Shown here: positions 34,312 to 42,337 of the stretch, one piece after another | Layout: each line of letters starts with the position of its first letter | Position numbering within the stretch: the stretch's first letter is position 1 | Assembly: GCA_023053575.1 (NCBI GenBank) | Contig: JAKZAP010000008.1 | Location: forward strand, 769,001-833,000 | Origin: Branchinecta lynchi | Lineage: Eukaryota; Arthropoda; Branchiopoda; Anostraca; Branchinectidae | Length of the DNA: 64,000 bases | Direction: 5' to 3' | Program-made: the position numbers and the translations under genes | Notes under the pieces: generated by a model | What the model was told of the DNA's origin: nothing | Databases searched by the model: none | What the model saw: the letters and a program-made list of their open reading frames with translations, nothing else

Positions 34312-34518
34312 AATGATATTGATAAGTACCGACCAACTAAACACATAATAATTACCAAATCTGCCCCTGGTCCGCGGTCCCGTAGAGCACACTAGGCAGC
34401 TGTAGAAGTTCGTCACTGGGCATTTGCCCTCAGTCTGGAATAGACTATTGCATCACTCAAGTTACTGAAATGCTGGACCCCAACCCAGTAAAAATGAATA
34501 TTTTTTATTTATTTAATT
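34312..34518 (+). repeat. 207-bp direct repeat, right copy
   Basis: Identical to 30727-30933 except at one base. After it the sequence diverges (ACTTTTACATTTGGTG against GTGTTGCGAGAGC). Confidence 0.9.
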
Positions 34519-35260
34519 ACTTTTACATTTGGTGTTAAGCTTTTGGTTTGTCGTCATTTAGTTTTTTTTTCTTCGGAATTTCGTATTGGGTTAGGGTTGG
34601 TATGAGCTAATCGGTGGCGGTAACTGGGATAAGCTATTCCAAAGCCCATGCAAAAATCACTGATTTTTTGAAGATTGCATCAGTGGTCACGATCGAAGAT
34701 AAAGTATCTATGGTCACTATCGCATTTTCACCAATCATTTAGCCTAAAGCTAACATCAATAAAAAGATCATCGATCTCAGGAAAAGTTGATCGTCTCAGT
34801 GCAAAGAACGCGTCTTTTGGGTTTTTCCCAGACTTGTGAAAACCGCAACTGATCGTGATCACCCATTAAGTAAAAGCAAATGAAGACTAACGCCTAAACA
34901 CGATGACAGCGAAAGCACTGTACGAAATGAGTTCGTTGTCATAAGACGAATTGTTTTCCGGCTTACGGGTTAAGCCTGGACATGGCCTGGACAAAGCCCG
35001 AATTTCTGCCTCGGAAAATTGGGCTTCCGACTTGGAGTCCCAGCCCCAGAAAGGGCCGAAGCGATAATTATAATAACTGTGTAACAAAATGTAGTTGGTA
35101 TTTGTCTATTCTGTTCTGCTTGTTTTGTCTGGTTATTGTCTGATTGTCTATTTTAGACGTGCGATAAATAAATAAACATTATTAAATCACTAATAATTTT
35201 TTTTTTACTAAAGATGAAAAACGGATGAAAACGGAAACGTCAGCTTATACACACGCTTTG
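34519..35260. other. No gene recognised; LINE-like 3' tail
   Basis: 35090-35180 resembles a LINE 3' terminus (TTGTCTGGTTATTGTCTGAT, then GATAAATAAATAAACATTA), similar in style to the 25908-26126 insert. The rest is unassigned. Confidence 0.4.
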
Positions 35261-35261
35261 G

Positions 35262-35308
35262 AAGCAAAATTTCAGCCCTTTTTGGCAAGGGTCCTCGTCA
35301 GGCTGTCA
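35262..35308 (-). ncRNA. Hammerhead-ribozyme-like motif
   Basis: Minus strand: TTTGACAGC, then CTGACGA, GGACCCTTGCCAAAAAGGGC, T, GAAA, TTTTGC. The core is exact and stem II is intact. The residues after GAAA (TTTTG) differ from the TATC/TATA of other copies, so the cleavage site is unclear. Confidence 0.4.
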
Positions 35309-35581
35309 AACCGGACCCTATAAAACTATTCAAGAAGCCGTCTAGAGAAAGAAAAAACGAGAGCCTACCAGAAAGGTGTAACGGCCTTTCCTGTCATCGC
35401 TCCAATCGGGCAGCAAAAACAGTAGCCGAGCAAAAGATGAAGTCTCGGCACTATTTTTTTTTCTTCCATGAAGTGATCTCCGAAAAGTAATTGCCCAAAT
35501 GGGATATTTAAAGTTGGTAGAAGCTTCAGTTATTCATTGCAGGTTCGTTTTTTCCGTTCCCCAGCACTGTCCCTGATGTTA

Positions 35582-35628
35582 GGCAGCCTGACGAGGACCC
35601 TTGCCAAGACGGGCCGAAATATCGCTAC
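35582..35628 (+). ncRNA. Hammerhead-ribozyme-like motif, best-preserved copy
   Basis: GGCAGC, then CTGACGA (exact CUGANGA core), GGACCCTTGCCAAGACGGGC, C, GAAA, UAUC, GCTAC. Stem I: GCAGC pairs with GCUAC except for one A-C mismatch. Stem II: GG/CC and CCC/GGG around a bulged A, with a 9-nt loop. The site would be AUC|G, allowed by the NUH rule. Stem III is two base pairs with no loop. All core nucleotides of a type I hammerhead are present; self-cleavage is unproven. It lies 270 bp from, and inverted to, the motif at 35262-35308. Confidence 0.5.
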
Positions 35629-35639
35629 TAAAATCTGGG

Positions 35640-36190
35640 CGAAATTTTCGGACCGCATCCGCTTGCGATTCGTCAAAATTCGCATCGGACTATGAAGATC
35701 GGACTGTATGTGCAAGTAGCTTGCTATGGAGAAAAAATTTAAACTTGGAGAACTTTCCTATCCTGAAACGATAAATCAAAATCCAGCCAGAAATTCTAGT
35801 TACGGGGGACCCTGGCTGTGTGCAGAACGCTTTATAACACCCAAGCTACGGTCGAAAAGTGTATGAACTTGCACGCCGAGAAGGCAAGACATATCTGTAT
35901 TACCGCTATGCCGGATGTTTCCAAGTCGAATGACTGAAAAGCCAACTGATTTTTGTGTCACATTACTGAAGACGCTGAATAATTTGGATTCTGCTAAGGG
36001 ATTTTTTTTATTCCACTATCTGCTCTATAGTTATGACGTTCAGAATATCAGTGGCCGTCCCACAACGTAAATTCTACGATGACGCGGGAAATTTTAATCT
36101 CAACACAAACCCGGCTTTTCAGTGGGCAGTGGTGAGCTTGGTGAAGAATGCTTAGTGCCTGAACAAAGAAAAACATAATCAATCTTTCTG
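35640..36190. other. No gene recognised
   Basis: Unassigned sequence. GAAAAGCCAACTGATTTTTG at 35936 resembles the extreme left of the window (GAAAAGCCAACTTATTTTTG, 25-44), a small dispersed repeat; a weaker match is at 63140. Confidence 0.45.
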
Positions 36191-36194
36191 GTAA

Positions 36195-36375
36195 GGCATA
36201 CAACAGATAGAGGTATCACAAATCACACGGAAGTTCCACTTTTTGAAAATCGATTATTCGAGAATAGCGGAACAACGAAGTAACGCACTTCCAGCGGGTC
36301 TTCGAGCCAGTTTAAGTGAGTAGGGGATGGGTAACTAGATTGTCCTATCCCAGCCCTTTTCAGTTAAACTTTAAA
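36195..36375 (+). repeat. Dispersed repeat, copy 1 (pair at 63440-63640)
   Basis: Shared blocks: GAGGTATCACAAA / GAGATATCACAAA, AATCGATTATT, GATGGGTAACTAGA-TGTC and TATCC-AGCCCTTTTC then GTTAAACTTTAA. No coding capacity. Confidence 0.65.
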
Positions 36376-36546
36376 GAAGTTAATTCGGAAGCACTTTCCC
36401 ATTTGCAATGCCTAGATCACTCACTTTTAAGGCGCCAGTTCAAATGAGGACCCTAGTGGCGCGATTGAAAAGTATTGCGAGTTACGTTTTTAGCTATTAG
36501 CGTATTGGACTCGAACCCTAACACGTTGCGCTAACACCCGCTTTTA

Positions 36547-36767
36547 GTGCCCGTGTTTTGCGGATAATAATCCGGAACAGGATTTGGTACTCAATCGAAT
36601 CCGTTTGTGTTTGGGTTCGGTGCTGAACTCGAAAGAAACACGTGGCTGAAAACGCTTGAAGCCACAAAACACGGAACCAGTATTAGACGCGCACCGGATG
36701 GGCTCCGTAAAAACGACTTGTGACGAACACGGGTTGAGAATCGCGAGAGTGAAAACTCCCGGCACAA
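36547..36767. mobile_element. Candidate MITE with GTGCC termini
   Basis: GTGCCCGTGTTTTGC at the left and the complement of GAAAACTCCCGGCAC at the right form an imperfect inverted repeat. The interior is rich in CCGTGTT/AACACGG steps. Immediately upstream (36470-36540) is a tRNA-like scrap with GGTTCGAGTCC on the minus strand. Confidence 0.45.
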
Positions 36768-37164
36768 AAAATCAATGATAAAGAAAAACGTTTAGCTAGT
36801 ACCGTTGGCGTATGAAAAAGAACTGAAGGTACTGATTTAAAAAAAAAATGATTGTCTTTACCACTTTTGTTCAAGAATTCGTCATATTTTCAAGAAGAAA
36901 AGATGTGTCCCCTAGGGTCAGACCTAATGAATTATAAACGAGACAGCGAGAAAATGGGGTGAACAGATAATAACAGAAATTTGTTTGATATTGTATTGAA
37001 TGGCAAGGTACAGTTGTGTTCACAATAATCATTGTTATCGAGTGATAATGATTTCTCCCCCACTTTCCACCGTACTTATTCACTCGCGTAACCTAATTTT
37101 ATTAACTGATTTTTTATCTGATTTTGTTACAACGCACTCATATATTCAACGAACGAGCAAAAAC

Positions 37165-37457
37165 TTACTTTGTAATAGATCTGACAATACCACCGAAGGG
37201 GCCATTGCTGAGTCCTCCAATGAATCCAGGCCCAGAGATGTCGTTATTTCCCTCACCCCCACCATTTTTCTTTAGACATGGTGCATTTGCAGTACATTTC
37301 CTCTGAGATTTATCAAATCCGGTCCCTGATTTGCACCGGATGTCGGTCAGTAGGCCATCATCACATTCCCAGAAGATGTTGCATTTCTCAGTGTCAGCCA
37401 GAAGGACCTTTGGAGAGTCGAAGGGACATTCGGGTTCTTTGGAAGCCACTAAGACGA
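37165..37457 (-). CDS. Peritrophin-type (CBM14) chitin-binding protein, exon 2
   Basis: After the acceptor CCCTTTCAG the exon encodes the end of a signal peptide, then one peritrophin-A/CBM14 domain with six cysteines: ECPF, KCNIFWECDDG, DIRCKSGTGFD and RKCTANAPC. The aromatic residues between Cys2 and Cys3 (IFW) and the F-D before Cys5 match the family. A Gly/Ser/Asn/Pro-rich tail follows (GGGEGNNDISGPGFIGG). Such proteins are secreted and bind chitin in cuticle or peritrophic matrix. Read straight through, translation stops at TAA (37167-37165), giving a 110-residue precursor. However, the last bases read ACAAA|GTAAGT, a strong splice donor, so the exon may instead end at 37169 and continue further left. 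The sequence alone does not decide between these. Confidence 0.88.
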
Positions 37458-37727
37458 CTGAAAGGGACAACAAGCTATAGTGATTAAAGTGCAACACACG
37501 ATGAGGATTTCCCGGCCGGATTTCCTGCACTTTCATATGGAAGTGATGATGGTGTCAAAAATCCGGTCAGAAATTCAAGTCCGGGAGCTGCCTATTAGTT
37601 CCGCTTCTTTTTTGCCTGACGACTTTCACTTTTCCTCTGGGAGTTCTGGTCTAATTCACGTGTTGGTAAAAGTCAGGCATTACCCGACGTCATAGTCAAG
37701 CCAACTTTTCAATATATTCTTCCGGAG

Positions 37728-38412
37728 CCGTTTTCGTCGAGACGGATCTGGAAGGTGAAGCCAGGCCAAAGACGTCTGGAAGTTCGGGGTGTTGGACACC
37801 CCATATACTCTATATGACTAAGTCCAAAATACGCCAGTGATTCTCAGGAAGAAGGAGTAAAGGCGTCCGTAACGACTCAAATTCAATTACTCAAATCCTG
37901 AGTCAGCGCAGCTGTGACACCGTTTCTTCCTTTCTTCCACAAGATTCTGCATCGGAAGGGAGTGATAGTCATCAAGAGTATTCCGGATGTCTGGAAGATG
38001 TCATAGAGGCTACCTGTTCGAGAGACACTACAGATATGCAAATGGAGGAAGAAAAGGGAAAGTGATTGACAGTTGTGACTGGGATGCAAGAGATATGTGA
38101 AATTTAAAGGGGACATTTAGGAAACGTTGAAGAACAGCAAATTTAGCTTTCATTTTTCATGAAAATCCGGAAGCGTTGGCTTGACTATGCGGAAATCTGG
38201 AAGGTGAAGCCTGGCTTTTACATTTCAAATATCTCTTGCATCCCAATTACAACTGCCAAATCACTTTCACTTTTCTCCCTACATTTGCATATTTGTTCTG
38301 TCTCCCAAATGGATTGCCTCTATGGTACCTTCCAGGACTTCCACTCCACTCAGGACTTCCAGACGTTTCCGGCCTGGCTTCACCTTCCAGATCCGCCTCG
38401 ACGAAACGGCTA
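37728..38412. repeat. Long imperfect inverted repeat in the chitin-binding gene intron
   Basis: The left outer arm (37728-37800, CGTCGAGACGGATCTGGAAG, GTGAAGCCAGGCC) matches the complement of 38340-38412 (GGCCTGGCTTCACCTTCCAG, ATCCGCCTCGACGAAACGG). The left inner arm (37983-38110) matches the complement of 38215-38345 (ATCTCTTGCATCCCA, AATCACTTTC, ATTTGCATAT). The left arm is interrupted by a roughly 180-bp dispersed repeat (37800-37985) also found at 20990-21265. CTTCACCTTCCAG ends occur again at 57311-57871. Confidence 0.75.
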
Positions 38413-38459
38413 TCTGGAATCCGGAAGAAAAATCTGGAAGGTGAAGCTTAGCTTTAAAG

Positions 38460-40140
38460 AGTGTTGGTCTTGCTTATGAAATCCAAGAGCTCCTTGGTCC
38501 CGGGGGACGAACTTTCCATTAGGCTATTTATTTTCGAACAAAATGGCGGGGAAGCGTTGTCGCCGTTCGTCCTAGCCCCCCATATGAGCCGGAAGGTAAA
38601 ATACATGGCGTGGAGAAACTTCTAAACTCTTCCGGTTCTCACAAACTATTCTAAAATCTGCGTTTTTCCAATTTGGTTCAACATGTCGTGTTTCGGTCGT
38701 ATTACTTTAAACCACAACTCTTACTAGAAACGATATTTTCCCTGTGAAATGGATTAGACAAAACGTTTTCGAAAAAACCATTACTTTCCACATGAAACGA
38801 GCGATTCTCTTGCTAACGCTGGTCGACTGTATCCAGCCTTCCTGCTATCCGAAGCGGCGACTGGGCGCAAAAAATTTGAAAACTGAACGTGCCTTGGTTA
38901 AAAAGTGGGAAAATTAAGCAAATAAAAGAAGTATTAAACAGAAGATTACAACATCCTTCTGTGTGAAAGAGTAGTCAGGGGACGTTGAAGACTCCGGCAG
39001 ATCGTTGGGTGACGGGAAAACTCGGCAAGGCCGAAAAAGCGCTAAAAATTCGTAGTTTCGAAACGAAACGACGGAGAAAGGTGGGGATTTTAGAAGCTTA
39101 CAATTTCACATGGGAGCTAAGTATATTATAAAAGCCTGGATAAGCAAGAGGGGTCCTTTAAGCTCGAAAATTGCAGCTTTTGCATCTGCAGCAAAACGTT
39201 ACGCAGTGCGACGAAGTCCATGTGAAAAAATGTTGATAAAGACTTGCGAAAATCAAGTCGAAAGATTCGACTAGCTCGCGGTTAACGTAAAACATTTGAC
39301 AGGTTTGACGCTGGGGTAGATCGGAGTTCATATTCGGGGTATGGCGGTCATGGATGAATACTGACGTCTATCGTATTAAAAAAATTACCTATCCGTTCTG
39401 GAACTGACTTTTGTGCCTTATCCACTTTTTTTTTCTATTATTCCCAGTCAGCTTGGGCTGAAGGAGTATTTACTGACATCTATCAGATTTTATCGAATGC
39501 CGCCTTCGTTATATACAAGGAAGGAGCAATTCAACGCTACTGTGCTGATGCATTTCCTTTTCCGATTCATTTCAAAACTGGGCCAGGACCCACCAGTTGC
39601 CTCAATACTAAGTTGTCAAGCAGGTAACTTATCTGCCCCCCGATCTTTTCGAATAAATACATGATGAATATAATACACAATCACAAACTTACAGGCAACT
39701 TACCAAATTGTCACGTCTATCATTGACGATAGCCTGCACATTGGCTTGAAAAAGCCAGCTTCTTTCTCAATTGCCATAAAAAGATATTACTGGTAATCAA
39801 GTACAGAGTACTATCTATCTGACCTTATCCAACGGTTTTCAAGGGTGCCAAGTAAAGAATATTTTCCAGCGAAAGGTGAGGTCATTTTTCTTGTTTTTTT
39901 CTCTGTAACTAAAATATAGAACAAACTTATCCTTTTGGGTTTAAAGCCTAGACCAATTTACAAAAATTCCGTAGCTTCTATTCTTTGTCCTCCTGTCATT
40001 AAATTCCTCTATATTAAAATTTCAAAACCAAACCCACAGGGACCAATTTGTATAAATGCCGTAGCTTCATTTTTGTCATCTTGTAATTAAATTCCTCTCA
40101 AATCCCAAACGAATGAAACGAACACAAAGTAAACAGATTG
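38460..40140. other. No gene recognised; intron of the chitin-binding gene
   Basis: Lies between the two coding exons on the minus strand. CAGTCAGCTTGGGCTGAAGG then AGTATTTA at 39445 recurs at 48351 (CAGTCAGTTTAGGCTGAAGG), another small dispersed repeat. No other feature was recognised. Confidence 0.5.
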
Positions 40141-40145
40141 CTCAC

Positions 40146-40185
40146 CACTTATCGCAACGACGAACACTCCAATTTGGCTAACCAT
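40146..40185 (-). CDS. Peritrophin-type chitin-binding protein, exon 1 (start and signal peptide)
   Basis: The ATG at 40185-40183 starts MVSQIGVFVVAIS, 13 codons plus one base. The exon ends AAGTG|GTGAGC, a consensus donor in phase 1. Joined to the acceptor at 37457 it gives MVSQIGVFVVAISVVLVAS followed by KEPECPF: a typical 19-residue signal peptide directly before the first cysteine of the chitin-binding domain. The frame, the hydrophobic run and both splice sites fit together, although the exon is only 40 nt long. A 2.7-kb intron, containing a long imperfect inverted repeat, lies between the two exons. Confidence 0.75.
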
Positions 40186-40253
40186 CTTCTTTGCGAACTT
40201 AAACACAACTGCCAAGAAAACTGCCCTTCGGAATTCACAGAGGTTCGGAAGTG

Positions 40254-40258
40254 ACTGA
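40254..40258 (-). promoter_or_regulatory. Possible arthropod initiator (TCAGT) upstream of the chitin-binding gene
   Basis: On the minus strand the sequence GGGTCAGTCACTTCC lies about 70 bp before the ATG of the chitin-binding protein. TCAGT is the core of the arthropod initiator consensus. No TATA box is seen 25-30 bp upstream of it. A five-base match is weak evidence; it is listed because its position would give a sensible 5' UTR. Confidence 0.25.
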
Positions 40259-40349
40259 CCCTGGTGACTTTATTCAAAAGTCCACAACGAATATTCACTA
40301 CCCAGAACGAGTACCTGGTTAAATAAAATTTACGTTTCATAAAGTTTAC

Positions 40350-41206
40350 TCAAGAGAACCAAACCGGAAATACCCGAACGACCATCCACGTTGGTCCATG
40401 AGCTTTCACAAACGATATCTATCTCCAAAACCTGAAGTCTATAACGACTATTTTAACCATGTCTACGACTCCTTTGAGGGGCTGATCCTTATTTTCAGCT
40501 TGTACACCTTATAGATGACATATATATAAACTTATATATGTACATTGTATATAATCATCTGTACATATTGACGATTTCGACAAATATGGTTCTTACCATG
40601 ATGGTTCGAAAAGAATAAAAGCGATATCTATCTATCTATCTTTGCTGAATCCTACAAATAATTACGTAGTCTGGTTTCTACGGATTTTTAGAAGAAAATT
40701 CATCAGTTGCTTATCAGAAAGTTGGAGACCATATCTATAGTCCAGTTGACAACTAATTGACAGCTGATCTGATCTACTTTATCTGCTGGAGAATCCCGAG
40801 GTCTACAATTAAGGGGGTGCTAAGTGGTGAATATAGGGGCGCCGTGTATGTTGACAACGCTTGAAATTGTGTGGTTTGTGCCAGTCACTCTATTGCATAG
40901 TTCGGCGACCCAGTATTCTGAAACTTCCGTTCGTCAGCGAAATGTATAATCTGTGAATAATTACCAGTAGCATTGGCATATTCGTCAGTTCATGTATCGC
41001 AAAAAAAAGGCTTCACCCTTACGAATACTCTTGATGTCTTTGCTTTCTTATTTTGTTCCTTGCTCAGATTGTTGCTATGCAGAATGAAAATATTTCGTGA
41101 AAAAAACCTTGTCTCGCTACGACATTAACGGCGCTCAAGTAGCCTATTTTGTAAGTACATATAGGAAGACTGGAAGCAAAACAAAGCTTTCCTCATTCAT
41201 TACGAG
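40350..41206. other. No gene recognised; TATC microsatellite
   Basis: (TATC)n lies at 40625-40641. The rest, upstream of the chitin-binding gene, is unassigned. Confidence 0.5.
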
Positions 41207-41370
41207 CAAGGCCGTATCTAAGAGGGGGGTTGGGGGGTCGAAACCCCCCGAAACACACACAGTTAATGATATTTAATTATTTTCCCTCTGATCTATGTGT
41301 TTTTTTGTACTTTTTTGTTGTACCACCAGGCAACCCCCCCCCCCCCCCCAAATTCCTGGATATGGGCCTG
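41207..41370. mobile_element. Short hAT-type MITE
   Basis: The left end is CAAGGCCGTATCTAAGAGGG then GGGTTGGGGGG; the right end, complemented, is CAGGCCCATATCCAGGAATT then TGGGGGG. The flanks ATTACGAG (41199-41206) and ATTAGGAG (41371-41378) match at 7 of 8 bases, as expected for an 8-bp hAT target duplication. 164 bp, no transposase. Confidence 0.75.
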
Positions 41371-41378
41371 ATTAGGAG

Positions 41379-42333
41379 TCTTAGGACTTTAAAGTAAACA
41401 AAGTGAAAAAAAAGTAAACAAAAAAAAATCCGGAAGTTACTCGTCCAAAAAAATCTGCTGATCGAAATTAAATTCCGACACATTTTTAACTGCATATGTT
41501 ACAAATAGGCCAAACTCTTTATTAATATACGCAACGACTAAAAGTACACAATCGCGTTCTGAGTGCGGAATCCCTGCCCTCATTCCACTATACCCATGAA
41601 TATGTAGTGACTCAACCCATTTTTATGTGGTTGCTTATACAGCTATAGCCGATCCTATACAATGATGACAGCAGATGGGTGCTGATCGGTACGGGAAGTC
41701 GAGCGTGCAAAAATATGAATGCGCTGCTGCAGCACGTGAATGGAGAAATACGAGGAAAACGCTTCAAGGTGATATAGGAATGTATGTGAAGATGACTAGA
41801 AATACTTCATCCCGGTTCTAAGGAAAAATAGGAGGGGAACGGCGGCTTTTTGGTATATAAGGTTATACAGGAGAGGTATCTGACCTGGGTTTTAAACTAC
41901 CTCGAATGTTGCCGCGAAAATGTTCAAACGATATGTACATACTGTCCTAACAATCCAGAGACAAAATCTGACTTTTTTCAACTGTCAGGTGTCCAAAAAC
42001 ATTCAAATTCTGTGCCTTTTCCTTGTTTTGAAGCTGCTTTGAAAAGAGATTTTCTTGTAACTCCACCGTTTTCCTCATTTTGTAAGTCTTGGCGAAGTTT
42101 TCGAGCTAAGATTAGAATGAGCTGATCTTGTTTGAAAAGAAAAATATGTTTAGCTAGAAATATTGAAGCACTAATTATTTATCCATACGTAAACCGATTA
42201 ATTAGCTTCACTCTAGAATGTTTGTCATATTTGTCTCCTTTTCAAGCCAGGTAGATTATTCTGAAGGAAAGACTTCCCTGGAAATTTGAAATCTTGTCTG
42301 AGGTTGCATACCGCTCTTGTACTGCAGTGGGCC
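41379..42333. other. Unassigned; 91-codon open frame at 41850-42125 of unknown status
   Basis: The frame 41850-42125 encodes a Cys-containing peptide (CRENVQTICTYCPNNPETKS) that I do not recognise. It may be exon, remnant or chance. It lies about 210 bp upstream of the intact LINE but is not joined to it in frame. Confidence 0.35.
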
Positions 42334-42337
42334 GTGA

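Noticed and set aside
36544..36765. 73-codon minus-strand frame as an exon
   Set aside because: It coincides with a candidate MITE bounded by GTGCC inverted ends, and no splice sites or domain are evident.
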